From positions 310,001 to 374,000 of the forward strand of contig NZ_LMVL02000002.1 in assembly GCF_001541345.2 (NCBI RefSeq): a stretch of 64,000 bases of DNA, given 5' to 3'. Positions within the stretch are counted from its first letter, which is position 1; every line of letters begins with the position of its first letter. Below the pieces are notes generated by a model. The model was not told where the DNA came from. It ran no database searches and saw only the letters and a list, made by a program, of their open reading frames with translations. The DNA is from Gillisella vitis. Its GTDB lineage: Bacteria > Pseudomonadota > Alphaproteobacteria > Rhizobiales > Rhizobiaceae. This document shows, in pieces, positions 46,568 through 54,277 of this stretch. Made by a program: the position numbers and the translations under genes.

Positions 46568-47182
46568 ATGACCGACGAAACAGCTAAAAACGGACCTGAC
46601 GCTGCCGCAGACGCGCAGATTGAACCCCAGGTACAGGAAGAAACCCATTCGACTGTCGAGGATGCCGGGCAGGAGAATGACCCGACGGCGGCTCTTCAGG
46701 CTGAAAATGCGGAATTGCGTGACCGCTTTCTGCGTCTTGCGGCTGAAATGGACAATCTGCGCCGCCGCACCGAACGCGACGTCAAGGATGCTAAGTCCTA
46801 TGCGGTAACCGCTTTTGCGCGTGATATGCTGGCTGTGTCCGACAATCTGCGCCGGGCCATCGATGCCGTCCCTGCTGAAGCCAAGGAAGAGGCGCAAGCC
46901 GGCCTGACGGCGCTGATCGAAGGTGTCGAGATGACCGAACGGGCGATGCTCTCGACGCTTGAGCGTCATGGTGTGCGCAAGATCGAGCCGGAAGGCCAGA
47001 AATTCGATCCGAATTTCCATCAGGCGATGTTCGAAATTCCCAATCCGCAAGTTCCCAACAACACGGTTGTGCAGATTGTGCAGCCCGGCTACACCATTGG
47101 CGACCGGGTGCTGCGTCCGGCTATGGTTGGCGTTGCCAAGGGTGGCCCGAAGGCAGAAGCGACGCAGTCTGCCGATGCCTAA
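46568..47182 (+). CDS. grpE: nucleotide exchange factor GrpE
   Basis: 204 residues. GrpE releases ADP from DnaK. The acidic N-terminus (about 1-45) is disordered; a long coiled-coil follows ([37 protein letters not shown]). The C-terminal beta domain has the family signature [48 protein letters not shown]. It follows hrcA by 99 bases, the common hrcA-grpE pair. dnaK is not in the window. A repeat and a terminator follow. Confidence 0.97.
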   Translation: MTDETAKNGPDAAADAQIEPQVQEETHSTVEDAGQENDPTAALQAENAELRDRFLRLAAEMDNLRRRTERDVKDAKSYAVTAFARDMLAVSDNLRRAIDAVPAEAKEEAQAGLTALIEGVEMTERAMLSTLERHGVRKIEPEGQKFDPNFHQAMFEIPNPQVPNNTVVQIVQPGYTIGDRVLRPAMVGVAKGGPKAEATQSADA

Positions 47183-47183
47183 A

Positions 47184-47228
47184 GTTTGTCAGGGAAAAGT
47201 GGTGTCCGGTTTTCCCGAAAAGACAAAC
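47184..47228. repeat. dispersed palindrome, TCAGGGAAAA family, copy 1
   Basis: GTTTGTC (47184) and GACAAAC (47228) bound a nested inverted repeat with GGGAAAA and TTTTCCC inside and the centre GTGGTGTCCGG. A related, decayed copy lies at 59962-60000 (TCAGGAAAAC ... CCCGGTTTTCTCGAAAAGA). It begins two bases past the grpE stop. Confidence 0.7.
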
Positions 47229-47234
47229 GAAAAC

Positions 47235-47269
47235 AAAAAAGCGCTGCGCAGTGATGCGCGGCGCTTTTT
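47235..47269. terminator. bidirectional terminator between grpE and ptsN
   Basis: AAAAAGCGCTGCGC and GCGCGGCGCTTTTT form a 14-bp stem with one mismatch around AGTGAT, with a T tract on both strands. It lies between convergent grpE and ptsN. Confidence 0.88.
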
Positions 47270-47298
47270 GTATGTGGTGTAAAGTCAATGTAAGGCGG

Positions 47299-47763
47299 TC
47301 AGGCTGCGTTCGAGGCCTGGTCCTGGTTCAGGAAGGTATAGATGGCGGTGGCGCTGTCGCTGGCGCGCAGCTTGGCGACCAGATCCTGATCACGAAGCAC
47401 GCGGGCAATGCGTGACAGGGCTTTCAGATGATCGGCGCCGGCGCCTTCGGGTGCCAAAAGCAGAAAGACCAGATCCACGGGCTGCTCATCCAACGCCTCG
47501 AAATCAATCGGGGTTTCCAGGCGGGCGAAAACGCCTTGAATGGTGGAAATACTCGTCAGCTTGCCATGAGGAATGGCAATGCCATTGCCGACGCCGGTGG
47601 ACCCGAGCTTTTCCCGTTGCAGGATGACGTCGAAGATCTCGCGTTCGGGAATACCGATCAGTTTCGAGGCTTTGGCAGCCAGTTCCTGGAGAAGTTGTTT
47701 CTTGGAATTGACCCTGAGGACGGGCAATATCGCATCTTGCTGTAGCAAATCTGCCAAGGCCAT
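47299..47763 (-). CDS. ptsN: PTS IIA-like nitrogen regulatory protein
   Basis: 154 residues. EIIA-Ntr is the last phosphate acceptor of the regulatory PTS-Ntr chain (PtsP, NPr, PtsN), which tunes potassium, nitrogen and stress functions. The phospho-His is H66 in GVGNGIAIPHGKL, preceded by REKLGSTGVGNG. The central DLVFLLLAPEGAGADHLKALSRIAR is typical. Its linkage to rpoN and hpf is widely conserved in proteobacteria. A strong hairpin separates it from hpf. Confidence 0.96.
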   Translation of the reverse strand: MALADLLQQDAILPVLRVNSKKQLLQELAAKASKLIGIPEREIFDVILQREKLGSTGVGNGIAIPHGKLTSISTIQGVFARLETPIDFEALDEQPVDLVFLLLAPEGAGADHLKALSRIARVLRDQDLVAKLRASDSATAIYTFLNQDQASNAA

Positions 47764-47798
47764 TTCGAAAAATCCTTATACCCGCCGACACATGAAAG

Positions 47799-47826
47799 GG
47801 AAAGCGGTGGTCGGCCACCGCTTTCC
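47799..47826 (-). terminator. hairpin between hpf and ptsN
   Basis: GGAAAGCGGTGG and CCACCGCTTTCC form a perfect 12-bp stem with loop TCGG, in the 72 bases between hpf and ptsN. On the minus strand CCTTTC follows, a weak T tract. It may attenuate rather than stop transcription into ptsN. Confidence 0.6.
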
Positions 47827-47835
47827 GAGGGCGTG

Positions 47836-48402
47836 TCAGCCCTTGATTGCGGCGGAATCGATCCAGCCAATATTACCGTCATTGCGGCGATAGACAATGT
47901 TCAGCTCGTCCTTGCCAGGGCTGCGGAACAGAACGATCGGCTCATCCGTCATATCCAGGGCCATGACGGCAGTGGCGACGGACATGGTTTTGACCTTCTT
48001 GGTGCTTTCGGCCACGATGGTCGGGGCAAAATCCTCTGGCACATCCTCGTCTTCTTCAGAAACCGGGTCCATGACCGTGTAGCTGATTTCGAAGTTGTTG
48101 GTTGGGATATGGTGATCCTTCAGCTTGCGCTTGTAGCGCCGCAGGCGCTTTTCGATCCGCTCTGCGGCGGTGTCGAAGGCGACTTGCGGATCGACGGCCG
48201 TGCCGGTTGCATGCAGGTTGATACCGGTATCGAGGTGAAGGGCGCAGTCTGCGGAAAACCGCGAGGCTGATTTTGTCACCGTGACCTGACTGGAATACCC
48301 TCCGTCAAAGTATTTGCTTACGGCGTCAGTGATCTGGACCTCTATCCGTTGCCGGAAAGATTCGCCGATTTCCATATGTTTGCCGGTTACGCGTACACTC
48401 AT
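47836..48402 (-). CDS. hpf: ribosome hibernation-promoting factor, long form
   Basis: 188 residues. Long HPF dimerises 70S ribosomes into inactive 100S particles in stationary phase. The N-terminal ribosome-binding domain is MSVRVTGKHMEIGESFRQRIE to about 110 (ERIEKRLRRYKRKLKDHH). A short linker leads to the C-terminal dimerisation domain (FAPTIVAESTKKVKTMSVATAVMALDMTDEPIVLFRSPGKDELNIVYRRNDGNIGWID), which the short E. coli form lacks. It lies downstream of rpoN in the same direction, with a 335-base gap that probably contains its own promoter. Confidence 0.96.
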   Translation of the reverse strand: MSVRVTGKHMEIGESFRQRIEVQITDAVSKYFDGGYSSQVTVTKSASRFSADCALHLDTGINLHATGTAVDPQVAFDTAAERIEKRLRRYKRKLKDHHIPTNNFEISYTVMDPVSEEDEDVPEDFAPTIVAESTKKVKTMSVATAVMALDMTDEPIVLFRSPGKDELNIVYRRNDGNIGWIDSAAIKG

Positions 48403-48737
48403 GGAGTTTCCCTTCTTATCGTGATTTGCAGGGGGAGTTTACGCCAAGCGCGGGGCGCATCCAAGCGTTTCCATAGTTGAAGATAAAAGCTCGGTCGGAA
48501 TGCCGGGACAATTTATCCTATCGGGTCGGGCCAAAGCGGAGCATCTCTCCGTTCCGACCCTGGTCAACCCGCGTGTCAAGGGCGGACTGGCGTGAAAAAC
48601 ACACACAGGATAAGACTAAGTCTCTGATTTTGTACATGTCACTATCCCAAAATCGTTCCCGTGTTTTGGCGCTATCGTCTAATTGGCGCAGGCGGTAATG
48701 TCAATGTTTTGTTAAGGATTATTGCAAAGAGCTGATC
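48403..48737 (-). other. rpoN-hpf intergenic region
   Basis: About 335 bases with no credible frame. It likely holds the hpf promoter. I see no strong hairpin, repeat or RNA motif; the stretch next to rpoN is A/T-rich and could serve as its terminator, but no stem is clear. Confidence 0.5.
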
Positions 48738-50327
48738 TCAACTCGGGTTCCGGGCCAGGGCGCGTTTTTCCCGACGCCTCTGGACGGAGGAGGCGATGTT
48801 CATCGCTTCGCGATATTTGGCAACTGTGCGGCGGGCAAGCTCGACACCGCCGTTTTTCAGGCTTTCGACAATGTCGTCATCGGAGAGGATATTCTCCGGG
48901 CTTTCCTGGGCAATCAACATGCGGATGCGATGGCGAACGGCCTCAGCCGAATGGCTGTCGCCGCCCTCCGCCGAGCCGATGGAGACGCTGAAGAAATATT
49001 TCAACTCGAAGAGGCCACGCGGTGTCAGCATGTACTTGTTGGATGTGACACGGCTGACGGTGGATTCGTGCATCTTAATGGCATCGGCCACCGTCTTCAG
49101 GTTCAGCGGGCGCAGGTGATCGACCCCGTGGCGCAGGAAGGCATCCTGCTGGCGAATGATTTCAGTCGCCACCTTCATGATGGTCTTGGCGCGCTGGTCC
49201 AGGCTGCGGGTCAGCCAATTGGCGGTTTGCAGGCAATCCGTCAAGAAAGCCTGCTCGCCCTCGGCCTTGCTCTGGCCGGTTTTGCCATTGCCACTTTGGC
49301 CATTGGCATTCTTCATGGCGCCTTCCCGCAGGCTGCTGCGGCGGATCTCGGTAAAATAGGCATTGTTGACCAGCACACGCGGCAGGGTTTCCGCGTTTAA
49401 CTCCACCAGCCAGCCACCCTCGATCGAGGGCGCCACCAGAATATCGGGCACGACTGTTTCCAGTGCATCGGTTTCGAAACCGGCGCCCGGCTTGGGATTG
49501 AGCTTGCGGATTTCGGCCAGCATATCGAGAAGGTCTTCCTCATCCACGCCGCATAGCCGCTTCAAGCTCGCAAAATCACGCTTGGCCAGATAATCCAGAT
49601 TGTCGATCAGTGCGGCCATGGCTGGATCCAGCCGGTCGCGCTGGCGCAGTTGAATGGCCAGGCATTCGCCGAGATTGCGCGCAAACAGGCCAGCGGGCTC
49701 CATGGTCTGAAGGGCAGCCAGAATCCGTTCCATATCGTCTCGGGACGTCCCCATCTGGGTGGCGACCTCATCTAGGTCGGCGCGCAGATATCCGGCCTCG
49801 TCCAGCTGGTCGATCAGGGCCAGCGCAATCATCCGATCCGATGCGGAGGACAATACAAAAGGCAATTGCTGGCCGAGATGCTCGCGTAGCGAGACCTTGC
49901 CGGCCACAAAATCGTCCAGGTCGTAGCCCTCGCCATCTCCCTGGGCGCCGGGCATCGACTTCCACTGGCCGAGCATTTCGGGTACGTCGGTCTTCGGATT
50001 GGCGCCATCATCGGAAAAGGCCGTGCCGAAATTGGCGTCCAGCCGCTCGTTCAGATCGCCATCGCCGCCATGTTCGTACCAGTCACTCTGCAATGTCTCG
50101 GAGGAGGCTGGTGCTGGCGGGGCTTCGCTCTCTGCGCCTGGCTCGCTGCTGCCTGTTCCTTCGTCATTTGGCGCAAATTCAAGCAGTGGATTCTTCTCGA
50201 CCTCTTGCGCAATGAATTGCACAAGCTCGAAATGGGTCATTTGAAGCAGCTGAATCGATTGCATCAGCTGCGGCGTCATCACCAGCGACTGGTTTTGGCG
50301 AAGGAAAAGATTGGCGGATAGGGCCAT
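48738..50327 (-). CDS. rpoN: RNA polymerase sigma-54 factor
   Basis: 529 residues. RpoN directs RNA polymerase to -24/-12 promoters of nitrogen, carbon and motility genes and needs enhancer-binding activators. Region I is Gln/Leu-rich (QNQSLVMTPQLMQSIQLLQM, 11-30); acidic region II lies at about 51-140; the core-binding domain follows. The C-terminal DNA-binding part has the HTH (LKTVADAIKMHESTVSRVTSNKYM) and the RpoN box ARRTVAKYRE at 498-507. A Gly/Asn/Lys-rich low-complexity insert occupies about 336-358. It lies downstream of lptB with a 208-base gap. Confidence 0.97.
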   Translation of the reverse strand: MALSANLFLRQNQSLVMTPQLMQSIQLLQMTHFELVQFIAQEVEKNPLLEFAPNDEGTGSSEPGAESEAPPAPASSETLQSDWYEHGGDGDLNERLDANFGTAFSDDGANPKTDVPEMLGQWKSMPGAQGDGEGYDLDDFVAGKVSLREHLGQQLPFVLSSASDRMIALALIDQLDEAGYLRADLDEVATQMGTSRDDMERILAALQTMEPAGLFARNLGECLAIQLRQRDRLDPAMAALIDNLDYLAKRDFASLKRLCGVDEEDLLDMLAEIRKLNPKPGAGFETDALETVVPDILVAPSIEGGWLVELNAETLPRVLVNNAYFTEIRRSSLREGAMKNANGQSGNGKTGQSKAEGEQAFLTDCLQTANWLTRSLDQRAKTIMKVATEIIRQQDAFLRHGVDHLRPLNLKTVADAIKMHESTVSRVTSNKYMLTPRGLFELKYFFSVSIGSAEGGDSHSAEAVRHRIRMLIAQESPENILSDDDIVESLKNGGVELARRTVAKYREAMNIASSVQRRREKRALARNPS

Positions 50328-50535
50328 GGCGGACGAAAAACTCCCCTACTATTCCCTCTCGGACCCCTTTTGTTCCTGTTTTGGATTTTCCGAAGTTCCA
50401 AGTGGCCCAAAAATTGCTTTTTTATAAGGTTTGGTCAAGCCGCAGAGGGGCTTCCGACGCAAATAACCTGAAAACGCGAGGCTCTTTGCGTCGTAGATGC
50501 CGCTTTTACTACGGCGCCCCATCAAATTGCGGGTA

Positions 50536-51342
50536 CTAGAGGCTAAACTTCTCGCCAAGATAGAGGCGGCGCACATCGGGATTGTTGACGATATCGTCGG
50601 CCCGCCCATGAGTCAGCACCTCACCGGCGTGGATGATATAGGCACGGTCGATCAGGCCCAGCGTTTCGCGAACATTATGATCGGTGATCAGCACGCCGAT
50701 CCCGCGAGCCGTCAGATGTCGCACCAAGTTTTGGATATCAGACACGGAGATCGGGTCAACGCCGGCGAAAGGCTCATCCAGAAGCATGAAGGTCGGGTCG
50801 GTTGCCAGTGCCCGGGCGATTTCCAGGCGCCGCCGTTCGCCGCCCGACAGGGAAACGGCTGCGGCCTTGCGCAGTTTCTCGATGTTGAATTCGGCGAGAA
50901 GCTCGTTCAGTTTCTGCTCGCGCTTGGTCTTGTCGCTCTCGTGCAGTTCCAGAACGGCGCGGATATTGTCCTCGACCGACAGGCCGCGGAAAATCGAGGC
51001 TTCCTGCGGCAGATAGCCGACGCCCAGCCGGGAGCGGCGGTACATTGGCATCGAGGTTACGTCATTGCCGTTGATGGCGATCGTGCCCATGTCGACCGGC
51101 ACAAGGCCGGTGATCATGTAGAAACAGGTGGTCTTGCCTGCGCCATTGGGACCCAGAAGGCCGACAGCCTCACCCCTGCGCACGACGAGCGATGCGCCAT
51201 TGACCACGCGGCGGGTGTTATAGGTTTTCGTCAGCCCATGGGCGATCAGCGTACCTTCGTACCTGTTCTTCTCGCGCGCTGCGTCTGATGGCGCGGCGGC
51301 GCTCGCGTCCTGATGCTTGGATGTCAAACCGGGAACTTTCAC
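50536..51342 (-). CDS. lptB: LPS export ABC transporter ATP-binding protein
   Basis: 268 residues from a GTG at 51342. LptB is the ATPase of the LptB2FG complex that extracts lipopolysaccharide from the inner membrane. Walker A is GPNGAGKT at 64-71, the Q-loop region GYLPQEASIFRGL, the signature LSGGERRRLEIARAL, Walker B FMLLDEPFAGVDP and the switch His in VLITDHNVRE. The first 27 residues (VKVPGLTSKHQDASAAAPSD...) are variable, as in other rhizobia. The GTG lacks a clear ribosome site; coupling to lptA, 14 bases upstream, may help. The longer frame reaching 51882 is antisense-free but runs through lptA in another frame and is rejected. Confidence 0.93.
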   Translation of the reverse strand: MKVPGLTSKHQDASAAAPSDAAREKNRYEGTLIAHGLTKTYNTRRVVNGASLVVRRGEAVGLLGPNGAGKTTCFYMITGLVPVDMGTIAINGNDVTSMPMYRRSRLGVGYLPQEASIFRGLSVEDNIRAVLELHESDKTKREQKLNELLAEFNIEKLRKAAAVSLSGGERRRLEIARALATDPTFMLLDEPFAGVDPISVSDIQNLVRHLTARGIGVLITDHNVRETLGLIDRAYIIHAGEVLTHGRADDIVNNPDVRRLYLGEKFSL

Positions 51343-51356
51343 GTTTGCGTTCGCAA

Positions 51357-51920
51357 TCAGGGTTTCTGCTTGGACTTGGGATCCAGCTGGATTTGCACGC
51401 GCTTGCCACAGCTGTCGAGCTTGGCTTCGCCCGTCGTCATGTGGACGGTGAGCTTGCAGCCAACGAACACATTGCCGCCTTCCGACAGCACGACCTTGTC
51501 GCCATCCAGCGTAAAGATCTGGGTGTTCATGTCGAAATGGCCCCTGTCGGCAGTGGCCTGCTGGGTTTCGGTGTTGAGAACGACATTGTCGGCCACATCG
51601 ATCGTGTCGATCTTGGCGTCGCCGCTGGTCACAGCGGCGCCCTGGCCCTTGTATTTCACCACCATCGTGCCGGAACGCATCGTGGTGGTTCCCTGAACCA
51701 CCTTCACATTGCCGTTGAAATTGGCTTTGTTCTCTTGCTGATGCACTTCCAATGCATCGCTTTCGATCTGGATCGGCTTGTCGCCGGACAGTTTCAGGCT
51801 GTTCATGTTGCTGGTGGCGGACTGGGCAAACGCGCCGGTTGCGGCTGCGGTCGCGACAAGGCCTGCGGTCAGCGTGGCGCAAGCAACGCGGAAGGAAAGG
51901 CGACGGTGGCTTTGCGTCAT
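51357..51920 (-). CDS. lptA: LPS transport periplasmic protein LptA
   Basis: 187 residues. A signal peptide (MTQSHRRLSFRVACATLTAGLVA... AFA, cleavage near residue 32) sends it to the periplasm. The OstA beta-jellyroll follows: PIQIESDALEVHQQENKANFNGNVKVVQGTTTMRSGTMVV, then ADNVVLNTETQQATADRGHFD. LptA forms the bridge carrying LPS across the periplasm. It lies between lptC (nine bases) and lptB (14 bases), the conserved lptC-lptA-lptB operon. Confidence 0.93.
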   Translation of the reverse strand: MTQSHRRLSFRVACATLTAGLVATAAATGAFAQSATSNMNSLKLSGDKPIQIESDALEVHQQENKANFNGNVKVVQGTTTMRSGTMVVKYKGQGAAVTSGDAKIDTIDVADNVVLNTETQQATADRGHFDMNTQIFTLDGDKVVLSEGGNVFVGCKLTVHMTTGEAKLDSCGKRVQIQLDPKSKQKP

Positions 51921-51929
51921 GATCTGTTC

Positions 51930-52595
51930 TCAGTTGCCCGGTTTCTGCAGGGCGGTCGGTGCGATATTCAATCGGACCGCGCCCGTCAGCGTGATTGTCT
52001 GTCCCTTATCGGTCATATCCATCGACTGTGCAACGATTGATGAATCTTTCGTCTGAATGGAGACCGGTTGATTTGTCTTAAGCTTTCCCGCTTTCACGTC
52101 AAGATCGGCGGATTGAAACTCTGCGTCCACCCCGCTGGAGAGGTGGATCGTGAAGGGTCTGTCCAGCACCATCTTGTCAGAAGAGCGGTCATAGGTGCCT
52201 CTTTGTGCCTTGATATCGGCGGAGGTGTCGTCGTTGACCGGCATGGTCGCTGTAATCGTTTCCAGCGTGATGAGGTTGGGGTTCTTGATATCTTGCAGCG
52301 CCCGCACGGCATTCATAGAATAGGGCGCGCCGTTTGAATTGCGTCCGGAGATGGCCGGCTTGGCCATGACGACCTTGCCATCCTCGATCTTGGCGCCCTC
52401 GATCTTGATGTTGTCGGGCAGGTAAGCCCTGACGACGGAGACGGCAATAAAGCCGAGTGAGAGCGCGACGGCCAAAGCCGGCAACGCGATGCGCAGCCGC
52501 CTGACGCGATGTGAGTGACCGACCGCCTTGCGATAGGAGGTATCGGGGGAAGGGGGGCGCGGCTCTAGGGCACCTTTATCTAAACGCTTGAGCAT
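51930..52595 (-). CDS. lptC: LPS export inner-membrane protein LptC
   Basis: 221 residues from the ATG at 52595. One membrane anchor (LRIALPALAVALSLGFIAVSVV, about 34-55) is followed by a periplasmic LptC domain (IKIEGAKIEDGKVVMAKPAISGRN ... QRGTYDRSSDKMVLDRPFTIHLSSG). LptC passes LPS from LptBFG to LptA. A TTG at 52670 in the same frame would add 25 residues; the ATG fits homologues better though its ribosome site is weak. It is the first gene of lptC-lptA-lptB. Confidence 0.88.
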   Translation of the reverse strand: MLKRLDKGALEPRPPSPDTSYRKAVGHSHRVRRLRIALPALAVALSLGFIAVSVVRAYLPDNIKIEGAKIEDGKVVMAKPAISGRNSNGAPYSMNAVRALQDIKNPNLITLETITATMPVNDDTSADIKAQRGTYDRSSDKMVLDRPFTIHLSSGVDAEFQSADLDVKAGKLKTNQPVSIQTKDSSIVAQSMDMTDKGQTITLTGAVRLNIAPTALQKPGN

Positions 52596-53063
52596 GCTCG
52601 ATAATCCGTAGAGCCGATCGGTTATTGTGTCACCCGTCTGCCGGGTGAACCGCTTCCAGCTACCATTCAAGACAGTTACTGGCTGGAAATATGGATTTTT
52701 TCAAGTCTGTTACAAGCTTTCCGCCTGCGGCTTTTTGTTGGCGAAGGGCGCGCTCCCATGGCTTTTGCCAGCGCTGGACCCGCAACAGTCTCCTTGCGAG
52801 GGTCGGTCTCGTGCGTGATGGATGCTGTGAGGACAGGTGATATTTCAGCTGTGCCGGTCAATTTTGCCGTCAGAATTGGCAGGCATTGAGCAACGGATAT
52901 GAAATCATCAGCGACATGTGGGCTTAAGCGATTGATTAATCCAATTTTTTATGGTGTTTTACACCCCGAACAAGCTGGCGGTCATTGCTCTGCCGCTTTT
53001 GCGGCGGGCTGGGGCCCGCGAACTGATTTTCAGTGAACTGTCTAGACCGAACAGGGGGTTAAC
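52596..53063. other. lptC-ihfB divergent intergenic region
   Basis: About 470 bases between divergent lptC and ihfB. A 63-codon plus frame at 52627-52818 has no ribosome site and no recognisable protein. The last 150 bases are A/T-rich and carry the likely ihfB promoter. In several rhizobia a ribonuclease D gene lies beside lptC; none is present here. Confidence 0.5.
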
Positions 53064-53375
53064 GTGATCAAATCCGAGCTGGTGCAAATCGTTGCGGCCC
53101 GCAATCCGCATCTTTATCACCGCGACGTGGAAAACATCGTCAACGCCGTTCTGGATGAAATCACCGATGCGCTCGCGTCCGGCAATCGTGTCGAATTGCG
53201 TGGTTTCGGCGCTTTTTCGGTGAAAAACCGCCCTTCGCGGACCGGACGCAATCCCCGTACGGGTGATACGGTTTTCGTTGAAGAAAAATGGGTGCCGTTT
53301 TTCAAGACCGGCAAGGAATTGCGCGAGCGCCTCAATCCCGGCATGGACGACGAGGATGACGGCGACGCCGACTGA
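53064..53375 (+). CDS. ihfB: integration host factor beta subunit
   Basis: 103 residues from a GTG preceded by GGGGG. IHF is a heterodimer that bends DNA at replication origins, sigma-54 promoters and recombination sites. The sequence [33 protein letters not shown] and the DNA-intercalating arm [37 protein letters not shown] mark it as the beta rather than alpha chain. The Pro of the arm (R-NPRTG) is present. The tail is acidic (DDEDDGDAD). It is close to rpoN, a frequent partner in regulation. Confidence 0.96.
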
Positions 53376-53609
53376 TCGGATCTTCAGCCGTTCGGTGTTG
53401 CATTCCGGCGTGTCGTGACCCTGCAAATGATATCGGGCGAATTATCCGGGCCGGCCTTGCATGAGCCTGTGCCCTTTCCATATGATGACGCAATTCGTGG
53501 TGAAGAGGCCGTCGGACTGTGAGTTGCAGGCTTGTCGGTTTTTTGTCGTGATGACAGTAATCGGCAACGATAAAACCCGGCGGCGGCAAGATCCGGCAGG
53601 AGATGCGTG

Positions 53610-53960
53610 ATGGTGGTCAAAAAGATTTTCAATATCGTCATTCTGGTGCCGCTGGCGGTGGTGCTGATCGTGCTGTGTGTCGCCAATCGGCAATGGGTGA
53701 CGCTGGCGCTTAATCCATTCCGCCCCGATGATCAGATGCTGTCGGCTGGCGCGCCCTTCTTCGTCTTCCTGCTGATCACTTTTTTGCTTGGCGCTTTGGC
53801 AGGCAGTTTTGCCACCTGGCTGACCCAGGGCAAGCACCGCAAGCGCGCCCGGCATGAGGCACGTGCTGCGGTAAAATGGCGTGGCGAGGCCGATCAGCAG
53901 AAGAAGCGAGCCGAGCAGATCGCGGCATCCGGTCACTTGAACCAATTGCCATCGCCTTGA
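53610..53960 (+). CDS. LapA family membrane protein (DUF1049)
   Basis: 116 residues. Two membrane helices (IFNIVILVPLAVVLIVLCVA and FFVFLLITFLLGALAGSFATWL) with the conserved NRQWVTLALNPF between them, then a basic coiled coil (KHRKRARHEARAAVKWRGEADQQKKRAEQ). DUF1049/LapA proteins are linked to LPS assembly in enterobacteria; in rhizobia the role is unknown. AGGAG precedes the ATG at 53610; a GTG three bases earlier is less likely. It lies 234 bases after ihfB. Confidence 0.9.
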   Translation: MVVKKIFNIVILVPLAVVLIVLCVANRQWVTLALNPFRPDDQMLSAGAPFFVFLLITFLLGALAGSFATWLTQGKHRKRARHEARAAVKWRGEADQQKKRAEQIAASGHLNQLPSP

Positions 53961-54277
53961 CGCCAGAGTTCTAATGGCTGCCGGAACTTAACCTGCTCGC
54001 CACTCTTTTCTCTGCGGCGTTTGAATGATAAGGCCCGCAGCCTTGGCCACGCAGGATGTATGTTTTCGATTTCGAGCATAATCTGCGCGGGCAGCCTACC
54101 GCATAATTCCTTAGATCGGACCCGATGTGAGGAATTATGACTATAGCCAACACCATGCCTGAACCGGAGACGGCCAGGAGACCATGCCGTCGTTATGAAG
54201 CGTTACCATAGAACCGGGCGTGCAATTATAAGCTCGTCGTGGGTTTAGGGCGCTGTCATCGGAAAGCTGAGCCGATT
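53961..54277 (+). other. lapA to methyltransferase intergenic region
   Basis: About 317 bases. It contains copy 2 of the GCATAATTCCTTA palindrome (54101-54139) and otherwise no credible gene or RNA. The last 60 bases probably hold the promoter of the methyltransferase operon. Confidence 0.55.
54101..54139. repeat. dispersed palindromic element, GCATAATTCCTTA family, copy 2
   Basis: GCATAATTCCTTAGATCGG pairs with CCGATGTGAGGAATTATG around a short centre. This copy has only the first hairpin of the element; the second hairpin seen in copies 1 and 3 is missing. It lies in the lapA-methyltransferase gap. Confidence 0.75.

Noticed and set aside
51343..51882. Long form of lptB reaching into lptA
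   Set aside because: The added 180 residues are an out-of-frame reading of lptA with Arg/Gln-rich shadow composition.
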